The notes below the pieces were generated by a model that was not told where the DNA came from, searched no databases, and saw only the letters and a program-made list of their open reading frames with translations. Source: Bacteroidota bacterium (GTDB taxonomy: Bacteria > Bacteroidota > Bacteroidia > Bacteroidales > Lentimicrobiaceae). From it: a stretch of 64,000 bases of DNA. The translations under genes were made by a program, and so were the position numbers. The stretch is from positions 59,967 through 123,966 of the forward strand of contig JAEZNO010000041.1 in NCBI GenBank assembly GCA_023441805.1, given 5' to 3'. Positions 57,201 through 63,967 of the stretch are shown in pieces (the stretch's first letter is position 1; each line of letters opens with the position of its first letter).

Positions 57201-60200
57201 TGATCCTGGGAAGTATGTTGGTGTGAGTGTTGAATTATTTGCAAAAGTTCCATCCCCTGAAGTATTCCATATGAAAGTCAGACTATTGTTTGCTGAACCT
57301 GTTATTTGTGCAGATCCATTCTCACAAATATTCAAATCAGGTCCCGCATATGCAATTGGATTTTTAGCAATAGTCAGGAGCATCTGGTCTGATACTGTAT
57401 TGCTACATGGAGCAGGAGCAGTTGCAATCATTGTTAGCGTTACTGAACCGTTAGCTATATCTGGAATACTTGGTGTATAAACCGGAGTTAATGTATTTTG
57501 ACCTGAAAATGTTCCACTTCCTGAAGTGGTCCAGTATATGCTTCCATAATTTGAAGCTGTGGCTGTAGTGACCTGATAAACTGAACCTTCACAAATACTT
57601 GCGTCTATTCCTGCATTGGCTGTTGGAACTCCGGGTAAAGTAAGTACCATGAAATCAGTCACCTGCATATTACAAGGTGCTTGACCTTGTACTGTTAGAA
57701 TAAGGTTAACTGACCCGTTGATTATATCCTGTGCTGATGCAGTATATGAAGAAGTTAAGGTATTTGGATTTAATAAAACCCCGGTTCCGTTTGTTGACCA
57801 TGAAACCGAACTATAATTCGATGCTGTAGCCGCAGTAATTAGAAATGTTCCAGTACAACTAATATAATCAGGACCTGCATTTGCTACCGGTAAAGCTGTA
57901 AGATTTAACGTAAGATTATCGGAAACTGATGTTGCACAAGGAGATAAAGGAGCAGCTGTCAAGGTCAGAATGACAGAACCATCAGCAACATCTGCGGCAC
58001 TTGGTATATAAGTTGTAGCAAGGCTTGTAGGATTTGTAAAAGTTCCTGATCCTGAGGTACTCCAAAATACTGTAGTATAATTTTGAGCAAATGCAGCACT
58101 AATGGAAACAGGATCAGTTCCACAAACTGATAAATCATTACCTGCGTTGACTGTTGGTAGAGGTGTTACGGTGAGTACCATAGCATCAGATACCGTACCG
58201 ACGCATGGTCCATTGCCTTTTGCGGTGATTGTAAGAGTTACACTACCAACCAAAGCATCACTATGTGATGGAATATATGAAGGATTTAAAGAATTTGCAT
58301 TTGATAAAACCCCAGTTCCATTAGTTGTCCATGTAATTGTAGAATAATTGCTGGCTGAGGCATTCATAACAGTGAAGATTGTACCCTCACAAGTATTTCC
58401 ATTGATTCCTGCATTGACAACCGGAGATTTTACAATTGTTAATGTAAGTTGATCAGATGCTGATAAATTACAAGCCGGATCACCGTAAGCAGTCAATGTT
58501 AAAATAACCGATCCTGCAATGACATCACTATTGCTTGGTACGTAATTCGTATTTATCGAAGTTGGACTAGAAAAAGTTCCTGTACCACTTGATGACCAAA
58601 TGACTGAGCTAAAATTATTTGCATGCGCATCAGTTATTGAATATGGTGAATCATTGCATACAGTACCATCAGCACCGGCATAGACGTCAGGGATAGGAGA
58701 AAACGTTAGTATCTTAGTTGAAGTCGCCGGTGAAGAACATGGTGCCAAAGGATAAGCTGTCAAAGTCAATTGAACTGATCCTGCTGCTATATCAGCAGCA
58801 CTAGGGGTATATGTAGGAGACAGGGTTCCATTATTAGCAAATGAACCTGTGCCTGAAGTAGTCCAATTCACAGTACTGAAGGAAGTAGCAGATGCATCAT
58901 TAATTTGCAGGGAAGACCCTTCACAAACTAATGCCGGACTGCCGGCATTGGCAGTAGGTTCTTTTGTTAAATAAATTACCATCTCATCAGTAACTGCCTG
59001 ACTTGCACATTCATCTAGACCATAAGCAGCAACGGTGAGAGTAACTGAACCATTAGAAAGATCAGCAGCACTCGGAAAATATGTAGGTGTGAGACTGGTT
59101 GGATTCATAAATACTCCGGTTCCACTCGTGGTCCATTCAATAGCTGAATATTTGGTTGCTGAAGCTCCGGTTATCTGATAAGAAGCTGTACCGCAAGTCA
59201 CTGCATCAGGACCCGCAGATACAGTGGCTGATGCACCTAATGTAATCGTCAATTCGCTTGTAACATTTCCTGTACATGGGTATTGCGCATATACTGTTAA
59301 AGTCAGTACCGCACTTCCTGAACTGATATTGCTTTGGCCCGGATAATAAATCGTATTCAAAGAATTTGGATCTAGAAATGTTCCATTTCCTGTAGCAGTC
59401 CATACAACGGAGGAGTAATTTTCTGCAAAACCATTGAGTTGTACAGGGCCATATCCACAACTAAAAATATTAGGGCCTGCTACTGCAACTGGTCTTTGGG
59501 TAATATTCACTGTCAAATTATCGGTAGCAGTAAAACCACAAGAACCAACTCCAGTAGCATGTAAAGTCAATACAACACTTCCATTATCAATATCTGAAGG
59601 CCCTAAGATATAATTGGTATTTAAAGCCATCGGATTGGTAAATACTCCACTCCCTGAAGTAGTCCAGTAAATTGAGCTATAATTGACAGCTGTTGCATTC
59701 AATGACACTTGTGAATTCTCACATACATTTTTATCTGGCCCTGCATTTGCAATTGGCTGATCTACAATCTCTAGAAACATTGAACTTATAGATGGACCAC
59801 AAGGAATAATACCAATTGCATTTAGCGTAAGAGTAGCCCCACCATTAAGCTGGTCATATGCACCCGGTGTATAAATAGGATGAAGTGTGTTTGGATTATC
59901 AAAAGTTCCATCACCTGAGGTTGCCCACAGTAAACTACTATAGTTCGTCGCGGAGGATTGGGTTAGCATGTATGAACTTCCCGGACAAACAATTGCATTA
60001 TTTCCTGCGAAAGATGTAGGAGGAGAATTAACATCCACAGTCACTGCACTTCCGGTCACTGATCCAGCACAATTATCAAAATCATAAATCGATATGCCGG
60101 TATATTGACCTGCAGTTCCCGTAGTCAGTACAAATGGACTGACCATTATATTTGTAACTTCGGGCTGAGGAACCCCATTGATGGAGTAGGTTAACCTCCA

Positions 60201-60404
60201 GGGACGAACTCCACCTGTAATGTTAAAATATATATTGGTCACCTGTCCCTGACAAATAGTGGCATCACCAGAAAGACTCATCACTGGTGGATTACTACAG
60301 GGCTGTGAATATATTTGGGAAAATAATGATAAGGTGACACCAAGGAGGATCCACCTTATTAATTTCCCCCCGAAAATTGTATAAAAGGTCTTCATACCGC
60401 GCAT
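48225..60404 (-). CDS. Giant T9SS type B adhesin-like protein, 4059 aa
   Basis: A secreted repeat protein. Signal peptide at about 4-34 (MKTFYTIFGGKLIRWILLGV to YSQ); M1 and M4 are both possible starts. Residues ~130-1810: 19 repeats of ~88-89 residues (NAGPDxxxC ... WTTSGTGTF ... YxPSxxDIxxGSVTLTLTA ... PC). ~1810-2055: one PKD_6-like domain (ITGPQSLCAGETGVQYSI) and two YxWSxGxTTQxIxV domains. ~2056-2400: four more 89-residue repeats. ~2400-3930: about 18 PKD domains (WxWDFGDG). ~3953-4059: the gliding-motility type B sorting domain (WIPNAFSPNNPNEQ ... DTYLWKATGVF ... GTVYLIR). Nearly every domain has a pair of cysteines. Probably a long surface filament for adhesion or motility; ligand unknown. 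Confidence 0.93.
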   Translation of the reverse strand: MRGMKTFYTIFGGKLIRWILLGVTLSLFSQIYSQPCSNPPVMSLSGDATICQGQVTNIYFNITGGVRPWRLTYSINGVPQPEVTNIMVSPFVLTTGTAGQYTGISIYDFDNCAGSVTGSAVTVDVNSPPTSFAGNNAIVCPGSSYMLTQSSATNYSSLLWATSGDGTFDNPNTLHPIYTPGAYDQLNGGATLTLNAIGIIPCGPSISSMFLEIVDQPIANAGPDKNVCENSQVSLNATAVNYSSIYWTTSGSGVFTNPMALNTNYILGPSDIDNGSVVLTLHATGVGSCGFTATDNLTVNITQRPVAVAGPNIFSCGYGPVQLNGFAENYSSVVWTATGNGTFLDPNSLNTIYYPGQSNISSGSAVLTLTVYAQYPCTGNVTSELTITLGASATVSAGPDAVTCGTASYQITGASATKYSAIEWTTSGTGVFMNPTSLTPTYFPSAADLSNGSVTLTVAAYGLDECASQAVTDEMVIYLTKEPTANAGSPALVCEGSSLQINDASATSFSTVNWTTSGTGSFANNGTLSPTYTPSAADIAAGSVQLTLTAYPLAPCSSPATSTKILTFSPIPDVYAGADGTVCNDSPYSITDAHANNFSSVIWSSSGTGTFSSPTSINTNYVPSNSDVIAGSVILTLTAYGDPACNLSASDQLTLTIVKSPVVNAGINGNTCEGTIFTVMNASASNYSTITWTTNGTGVLSNANSLNPSYIPSHSDALVGSVTLTITAKGNGPCVGTVSDAMVLTVTPLPTVNAGNDLSVCGTDPVSISAAFAQNYTTVFWSTSGSGTFTNPTSLATTYIPSAADVADGSVILTLTAAPLSPCATSVSDNLTLNLTALPVANAGPDYISCTGTFLITAATASNYSSVSWSTNGTGVLLNPNTLTSSYTASAQDIINGSVNLILTVQGQAPCNMQVTDFMVLTLPGVPTANAGIDASICEGSVYQVTTATASNYGSIYWTTSGSGTFSGQNTLTPVYTPSIPDIANGSVTLTMIATAPAPCSNTVSDQMLLTIAKNPIAYAGPDLNICENGSAQITGSANNSLTFIWNTSGDGTFANNSTLTPTYFPGSGDIANGSVTITLTAYALSPCTVSANDDMIITIGTEPMVDAGSDQLICGNFYTLVNAAATDYATLSWTTSGTGVFINGNSANATYLASPTDLAAGSVTLTLTATGLFPCSSTVSDQMVLTFTPVPTAYAGPDGSTCGSNSYTLVDATVTNYSGINWTTSGTGTFSNPSDINPTYFPSAADYVAGYVTLTLSVTGYNICNLTATDQMVLSFNTQPIINAGPDISSCDTDPVQITGATATNYTTINWTHNGSGLLQNATGLMPVYIPSQSDVIAGQVTLTLHAMPLLPCTNEVTDVMIINLQSGPTVSAGGDIEICTTANVTLNAATASNYVSILWTTSGSGTFSNSAAINPIYFPSAEDIASGSVNLTLTATGSAPCNIKESDFMVLTISHGPTVDAGPDGVFCGPTYQLTQVNAQNYESLVWTTSGTGTFTDPNVLNTVYTPSNNDILSGSVTLTLTVQGNPPCSIQASDNMILTIPPTVVANAGNDASTCGATPYTVSTATATPGSTILWTSSGTGTFVNQNTINPTYTPSAADVASGSVLLTMQIQGAAPCYTNAQDDMLLTFSSGATAYAGPDTQICEGTNFTVSGASATNYAALNWTSSGSGSFIGNNTLTPTYQPSANDYLNGSVVLTLTAVSQSPCSNSVTDDMLLTFMKPVVANAGPDDIVCFGSGYTVSGASAAGAVSINWTTSGSGTFINTNTLSPTYYPSAADKIAGTVTLTLTVGSASPCLNTSSDIMLLTIDAAPTDLPIITGPQSLCAGETGVQYSIVNPIQYATGYDWILPSGATIVSGSGTSSIIVDFGFNSFSGSIFCTPISNCGNGPTGNYPISVSSPGNITIIASGPVDFCYGQSVTLSAPSGFQSYLWSTGETTQSIEVTTNGDYFVIVTDDSGCLSAPSNTITVTVGSGIPAPEITANGPTDICPGSSVTLMAPSGYATYTWSNGATTQNINVSTPGDHYVVVTDFNGCSSYPSNIITVKQIPSPTISAGLDDAVCAGSNYIMASASASGYTSLQWSSSGTGSWLNANTLNPTYIPSVSDINNGTVTLTLTANNQNCSVSDDMILSIVESISVYAGADGITCDGALYQIVGATATSYNTLLWTTSGTGTFNDPTILNPIYTPSPADIATGLVQLSLTGTALSPCTGTDSDAMTLVIKKQPMVNAGSDGTICQGQQYVITDATAMNYNTLTWITSGSGYFINGTTLNPTYVPGAFDLSAGSVILSLVASNSPCGDIMDSQTLTITPPATAEAGPDATICETCSYTVSGAYVTNSMNYVWTTTGTGTLTGANTLTPTYQPSVQDITNGSVTLILTAESFNGCGSISDQMTIFINQGIMIDYTWDGICELSQTNFSVLETMVPITSIAIWNWDFGDGFYSNVMNPSHTFPTVGQYYVKLTVTDTAGSVFSITHLIEIQSTPNAFFGIETPNCQGHTTQFLDYSSTENGYLTTWVWDFGDGSPAQTVNFPDNPNLTHYYAAQGTYDVTLKVINSFGCENTYKTQVSVTPAPIANFQFSASCEDMVVNFSDASNPNAPGSIVSWNWNFGDPGSGTFNTSTMANPQHIYANPGVYNVELIVVNVNNCSDTIVKQVITGEAPPVAFTWEASCANALTNFFIDPTIVNINTITNFLWDFGDGGQSTLQDPQHLYTETGQYTVMLTITDTAGCMNTVSNLITVSDGPLAYFSYSEPTCNLEEVLFTDLSSSPSGYISEWLWEFGDGQTTTVQYPASPNVSHVFPGPATFNVALTVTTTAGCEHSVIRTITILPDPVANFSYSTSCLSDPVIFNDLSQGNGADQITNWSWNFGDPASGTSNTSSLQNPTHIYSQAGTYTVQLIITTTNGCMNEVSKVLVVSPLPFVDFTSTLGCASDTVSFTSSNFVNIPNTMGWLWNFGDGSTSTDIDPIHVYAVAGTYNVTLTITDKSGCTNTISHPTEVIAGPVAMFTYSAPSCSGSEVLFTDMSAAVGSNLTTWHWDFGDGTSQTVTLPSSPNVTHVYATSGIYTVTLTVTNLTGCEGSTTNYVNILPKPVANFSYAAGCMGAPVQFTDNTTTNGGSPIIQWYWNFGDPASGASNTSNLQNPLHPFTGSGTYSVLLVSTSTAGCQDSIIQQVTISAPPIVTFTYSMGCAGSPVTFNPDPNLISSGNIASWLWDFGDGTGVSGAMSPSHSFSSHGNYMVTLTVTTVDGCIGVGSQSVYVAAIPVATFTAASTCIGTETQFIDHSYSPTGEPIVAWNWIFGDPGSGSSNTSTMQNPTHTYNNPGHYNVSLTVTSTSGCISATQIPIEVLPAPVAAFSYIANACVDGSVTFQDQSTSNLGGLTNWRWQFEPSYYSNLQNPQHTFSASDTCFNVQLIVTDMLGCIDTTVQQVCVPAGLDVAIEHTPTCKGEITYFTPVLISPVGGSLKSYLWNFDDIQSGVNNTSTLANPSHYYEKTGNYLVTLTATDINNCLITVYSNILVEALPLPNFSYSVGNCDSTIYFTDLSLANGNGIVKWIWDYGDGSIDTINDVSVNPSHYYAKTGIFTVTLTTITGSGCSNSYSTTIEKTPCLIAGFTKIGGTVCERSSATFADQSQCGNPIDNWVWYFGDGSSTEYTAYQPTISHYYENDGSYQVSLVVSTTVAGITTRDTITQSIVVVTAPDANFTNSNICVNAQTQFIDQTQWGNSGERKYNWDFGDAQAVSDTDTSQNPVFKYVLPGDYTTTLIVTNEFGCSDTISKLLTAHKPPVSSFELGLACQNYRTYFTDMSYSPDTTINHWWWRFRDSVNILGLAGVQDAYFTFKDTGVYNVELIVMDGNGCTDTSSSNVIVNPTPVASFEITENYENTQGRVLFTNTSVGGKEYEWDFDSGIPEFKINPVVDFPGDGEYDITLIAYNEFNCPDTMTKKYKLMYKGLWIPNAFSPNNPNEQVRLFKPIGVNLKSYMIEVYDTWGNVLWTSSTLDENGSPAEGWNGFYNNKLLPQDTYLWKATGVFIDGTIWEGKSVGNTENIPQYSYGTVYLIR

Positions 60405-60941
60405 TTTAATTCCAAAATCAAAAGAACTTTCAAATCATCCTGTTTCGTCAGGGATGTACTTGTTAATAATTTTTTTTGAAAATGGTAATACTAGTTTTGA
60501 AAAGATTTTTTCTTTTGGCGGTTAAAATTATTTACATACATCTCTAATAAGCTACATTTGAGCACATAACAAATCGTTTTTATGTGATAAAATAGCGTAA
60601 TAATTCATCTAAACTGATGTGGATTTACATTACAGCCGATCGAAAGTTGAATTATCGCCATGGTAAATAGAAGTACACAATAATAACCTTTTTCGGATTA
60701 TCCCATTTTTTAGTATATATATACCTGAGAAGAAGATGTGCTGGATTAATATTCTGAGTACTCTAAGTAGGAGGTCCTAACTTCGTCATACCAAATAAAA
60801 TCTATTAAAAGAGATTAAATTTTACCGTATTCAAGATAGTAATTCACTCCGAATTGAACCAACTGCACCTTTTAAACGGCTTGAAATAATTGAACTAATG
60901 GATTGATTCTATGGATGTAAATCAAATTTCTCAAATTTCTC

Positions 60942-60972
60942 TTGACAAACTAAGTTTTTAGTTGTAACTTTG
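60942..60972 (+). promoter_or_regulatory. blaI promoter (-33 TTG, -7 TAACTTTG)
   Basis: TTG at 60942-60944 and TAACTTTG at 60965-60972 with a 20-bp spacer match the Bacteroidota housekeeping promoter (TTTG, 19-21 bp, TAnnTTTG). Transcription would start near 60978, giving a ~40-nt leader. Confidence 0.75.
60948..60963. promoter_or_regulatory. Operator dyad 1 (probable BlaI site)
   Basis: AACTAAGTTTTTAGTT, a dyad AACTAA-N4-TTAGTT lying inside the spacer between the -33 and -7 boxes, where bound repressor would block RNA polymerase. Confidence 0.7.
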
Positions 60973-60983
60973 GCAAACATTTA

Positions 60984-60999
60984 AACTAAAGTTTTAGTT
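60984..60999. promoter_or_regulatory. Operator dyad 2 (probable BlaI site)
   Basis: AACTAAAGTTTTAGTT, the same AACTAA-N4-TTAGTT dyad, 36 bp downstream of dyad 1 and just past the expected transcription start. Confidence 0.7.
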
Positions 61000-61017
61000 A
61001 CAACATCATAAGACAAC

Positions 61018-61401
61018 ATGAAGGAATTAACAAAAGCTGAAGAACAAGTAATGCAAATTCTCTGGAAAATAAAAAAGGGATATGTTACAGAATTTCTTGA
61101 TCACTTTCCGGAACCTAAACCAGCTTATAACACTGTTTCCACGATCATAAGGATACTTGAAAAGAAAGGTTTCATTGATCATAAACCGGCAGGTAAATCT
61201 TACATCTATTTTCCTATTGTGAGTAAACAAGATTATACACGTCATTCACTCAGCCAATTGGTGAAAGGATACTTTAGTAACTCATACAAACAGATGGTTT
61301 CTTTTTTTGCAAATGAGGAGAAACTTTCTATAGCTGATCTTGAAGAAATGAAGCGACTTATTGATAAGCAAATCCAAATTAAGCAGCAGAGAGATGAATG
61401 A
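61018..61401 (+). CDS. blaI: BlaI/MecI/CopY-family transcriptional repressor
   Basis: A 127-residue winged-helix repressor. The family N-terminus KELTKAEEQVMQILWKIKKG (2-21) and the recognition region PAYNTVSTIIRILEKKGFID (35-54), then the wing HKPAGKSYIYFPIVSKQDY, are clear. The C-terminal half forms the dimer helices that BlaR1-type proteases cut in beta-lactam systems. Its stop overlaps the start of the M56 gene by 8 bp (ATGAATGA), so both are made together. Two dyads at its own promoter suggest autorepression. No beta-lactamase gene is in the window; in Bacteroidota such pairs often control other envelope genes. Confidence 0.92.
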   Translation: MKELTKAEEQVMQILWKIKKGYVTEFLDHFPEPKPAYNTVSTIIRILEKKGFIDHKPAGKSYIYFPIVSKQDYTRHSLSQLVKGYFSNSYKQMVSFFANEEKLSIADLEEMKRLIDKQIQIKQQRDE

Positions 61402-63391
61402 AATATTTATATTCTTGATAAAGGCAGCCATAATAAACGGCATAATACTGGCATTTTTTTACTTTACACTCAGGAAATCAAATAAATTCCAGTTAATGAG
61501 AGTCACATTGTTAACTGCAATGATACTTCCTCTAATTCTTCCTTTAATCCCCTACCCTCTTGATGTTCAACAAAATTCATCCACCCTGCCGGTTATCACC
61601 TTAACACTACCTGAAACCTCACTGACAACAACCCAAACAGATTCAGGTATTCTTAATATAATTGAGTTACCTGTTATTTTCTATTATGGAGTATCTTTTG
61701 TTCTGTTTATTGGAATGTTTATTTCTATATTCTCCATATTTCAAAAGAAATTAAGATCTCACAAACATTTTACCTCCTTCGGGAAGGTAGAACTTGAGCA
61801 TACGGTTAAGAGTCCGTTTTCTTTTTTCTCCTGGGTATTCCTTTCACCTGAAGATCTTTCACATCCTCAACTTGATATGATACTTAAGCATGAGTTTAGC
61901 CATGTAAAAGAGAAACATAGCATTGACAGAATAATCTCCGGAATTTTCAGATCAATACTGTGGTTTAGTCCGTTTGCCCATATTACCTCACGTTTACTCT
62001 CGGAAATTCATGAATACCAAGCTGATTCAAAGGTTATAGGTGTTTATGACAAAAGCGAATACAGCGACTTGATACTCTCATTTTATCTTAGTCCTTATCC
62101 ATCTACGATATCAAACAATTTTAGTTTACACACCAAAAAAAGAATTTCCATGATCAACAACCTTAACATCAAAAGACTCAGGATTGGAAGAATCCTGTTA
62201 GGTCTAAGCTTGTCAATCTCAATGGTATTATTGACTTCAATGGTAACAACTTCTGATCAGAAAACAGATAATTCAATTAATATAATGAAAATCTCTGATC
62301 AGATTTCTGACACTATTCCTCCGTATCCGGACATAACCCCATGGATATTAGATAAAAATAAAACTGATTTTACTGGACAGCATGGAAAAGTAATAGTTGG
62401 ATTAGTAATAGAACCTGATGGAACTGCAAAAGATATAAAAATTGTAAAAAGCGCCGGAGAGCTTATAGATGTATGGGCGCTAAATAAAATAAAGCAAGTT
62501 AAAAAATGGTATCCGGCAATGGTTAATGGAAAGGCTATAAGGTACCAATTGTATTACCCTATTGAAATTACCAGGGATGAAACATTACAACTTAAAGGTA
62601 GTCTTGCTTTTAATCCTGACACAATCAAGAAGTCACAACAAGATTTGGATTTCAGAGGTAAGATGCCCGATTCTCCTCCAGAATTCCCGGGTGGGGATTT
62701 AGCAAGGTACAAATACATGTCTGAAAAGATTATTTACCCTGCTGATGCAATTAAAGAAGGCATAGAAGGAAAGGTTTATATTAAATTCATTATAGATGAG
62801 AGAGGGAAGGTCATTAATCCAAAAGTAATAAAAGGAGTACATCCTTCATTAGACAAAGTAGCATTGGATGTTGTTTCATCTATGCCAGATTGGAAACCGG
62901 GTATGAAATCAGGTAAACCAATTGATTCTGAAATGACATTACCAATTTCCTTTAATCTTGAAGTTTATAACCACTTTAAAGATACCGCTAAGAAATCGCA
63001 GGGTGTCCAGGTATATTCAAAGTCAACACCTATTGCACCTCAAAAGAAAGAAGGAAGTCGGGTATATACAATCGTTGAGGAAACACCGGAGTTCCCAGGT
63101 GGAGATAAGGCCAGATCTGCATATTTTAGAGGAATGATTGAATATTCTGAAGAAGCAAAGAAACAGGGTATTGAAGGTACAGTTTATGTTACGTTTGTAA
63201 TCGAGGCTGACGGATCTATTACTGAAGCAAAAGTGTTAAGGGGTATCGGTGGAGGTTTAGATGAAGTAGCTCTTAAAGCAGTCGAAAACATGCCGAAATG
63301 GAATCCTGGGAAAGTAAAAGGCGATCCTGTGCCTGTTCAATTTAATATGCCTATCAAGTTTACATTACAGGAAGATAAAAAGTCTGAGTAA
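61394..63391 (+). CDS. BlaR1/MecR1-like M56 peptidase with three TonB-C domains
   Basis: A 665-residue inner-membrane sensor protease. Start taken at ATG 61394, which overlaps the blaI stop; a TTG 11 codons upstream is less likely. Residues ~1-120 hold three membrane helices. The zinc-protease motif is HEFSH (H166-E167, H170) in LKHEFSHVKEKHSIDRI, with EIHEYQADSKVIG downstream. A further helix (~265-285) precedes the periplasmic part, which holds no penicillin-binding domain. Instead it has three TonB C-terminal-like domains: ~315-385 (GKVIVGLVIEPDGTAKDIKI), ~435-525 (PEFPGGDLARYKYM; GKVYIKFIIDERGKV), and ~570-655 (PEFPGGDKARSAYF; GTVYVTFVIEADGS). Likely cleaves BlaI on a signal; the signal is unknown. 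Confidence 0.9.
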   Translation: MNEIFIFLIKAAIINGIILAFFYFTLRKSNKFQLMRVTLLTAMILPLILPLIPYPLDVQQNSSTLPVITLTLPETSLTTTQTDSGILNIIELPVIFYYGVSFVLFIGMFISIFSIFQKKLRSHKHFTSFGKVELEHTVKSPFSFFSWVFLSPEDLSHPQLDMILKHEFSHVKEKHSIDRIISGIFRSILWFSPFAHITSRLLSEIHEYQADSKVIGVYDKSEYSDLILSFYLSPYPSTISNNFSLHTKKRISMINNLNIKRLRIGRILLGLSLSISMVLLTSMVTTSDQKTDNSINIMKISDQISDTIPPYPDITPWILDKNKTDFTGQHGKVIVGLVIEPDGTAKDIKIVKSAGELIDVWALNKIKQVKKWYPAMVNGKAIRYQLYYPIEITRDETLQLKGSLAFNPDTIKKSQQDLDFRGKMPDSPPEFPGGDLARYKYMSEKIIYPADAIKEGIEGKVYIKFIIDERGKVINPKVIKGVHPSLDKVALDVVSSMPDWKPGMKSGKPIDSEMTLPISFNLEVYNHFKDTAKKSQGVQVYSKSTPIAPQKKEGSRVYTIVEETPEFPGGDKARSAYFRGMIEYSEEAKKQGIEGTVYVTFVIEADGSITEAKVLRGIGGGLDEVALKAVENMPKWNPGKVKGDPVPVQFNMPIKFTLQEDKKSE

Positions 63392-63433
63392 GCAAGTTAT
63401 GTTGTAATACTTTCTTACAAAATAATTTGAGCG

Positions 63434-63464
63434 AGAGGCTACCCAAAAGGATGGCCTCTTTTTT
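63434..63464 (+). terminator. Terminator of the blaI-M56 operon
   Basis: AGAGGCTACCC pairs with GGATGGCCTCT (one mismatch, one G-U) around an AAAA loop and leads into a T-run. It starts 42 bp after the M56 stop. Confidence 0.85.
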
Positions 63465-63867
63465 CATCTTAATTGCAAATTAAAAATTGTACATTGCTTA
63501 AATATTTATTAATCATTTCCAGTACGAAAATGTGTACTTATGTAGCGTAACAACCATCGGTTTGACATAGCTCACAACTATAAGATCATTAAAGATTTGT
63601 AATACTAACATACTATTTTTTATTCGTTGTCATTATTTAACTATCCTGTAATGATAATGAAATATTCACAACCTCGACACAACCATAGAACATCGTCAAA
63701 ACAACATTATGTAACACTTGAGGTTGTTTCAAGGCTGTGTCGATGAAATATTAAGACTGTGTCGAGGTTGTTACCACTTTAAAATCATTATGTACTCACT
63801 CCAATATTTTTTAGGTTTCAGTGAATCAATTCGTTCCAGCTAACTAATACCAAGTGGATTGATTAAA
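63465..63867. other. Gene-free region with an inverted repeat
   Basis: AT-rich DNA in which I see no gene on either strand. It contains ACAACCTCGACACA (63668-63681) and its reverse complement TGTGTCGAGGTTGT (63758-63771), with a partial third copy (GGCTGTGTCGATG) between them. Confidence 0.6.
63668..63771. repeat. 14-bp inverted repeat with internal partial copies
   Basis: The arms ACAACCTCGACACA and TGTGTCGAGGTTGT are perfect complements 76 bp apart; GAGGTTGTTTC and GGCTGTGTCGATG repeat parts of the arm between them. The pattern of several partial copies of one word recalls the palindromic repeats at 16.5 and 34.7 kb but the sequence differs. Confidence 0.6.
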
Positions 63868-63879
63868 AAAATCCAATCG

Positions 63880-63967
63880 AGTAGGAGGAAAATAAAATAG
63901 TTTTCCTCCTATTTTATTTTCCGACCTCTCACACCACCGTACGTACGGTTCACGTATACGGCGGTTC
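63880..63967 (-). ncRNA. Probable 3' end of a group II intron (domains V and VI)
   Basis: Read on the minus strand, 63967-63933 begins GAACCGCCGTATACG. Its ACCGCCGTA (63965-63957) pairs with TACGGTGGT (63941-63933) over 9 bp, with a CGC at the triad position, a short upper stem and a two-base CG bulge on the 3' side, the layout of a group II domain V with a CGC triad. It is followed by TGTGAGAGG and a 14-bp perfect stem (GGAAAATAAAATAG / CTATTTTATTTTCC) that fits domain VI. The reverse transcriptase gene would then lie beyond the right edge. The exact intron end is not fixed. Confidence 0.55.

Larger units (their letters stand above)
60405..61017. other. Intergenic region between the giant adhesin and blaI
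   Basis: About 610 bp of AT-rich DNA without a credible gene. Its left part must hold the adhesin promoter, but I find no clean TAnnTTTG box there. Its right end holds the blaI promoter and two operators. Confidence 0.65.

Noticed and set aside
48225..60404. Many opposite-strand and shifted open frames inside the giant adhesin gene
   Set aside because: They mirror the low-complexity repeats of the real gene, have no start context and no recognisable protein content.
61361..61393. TTG-initiated extension of the M56 protein
   Set aside because: The ATG at 61394 overlaps the blaI stop in the usual coupled arrangement and starts directly before the first membrane helix.
61018..63391. Beta-lactam resistance operon
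   Set aside because: There is a BlaI/M56 pair but no beta-lactamase and no penicillin-binding sensor domain.
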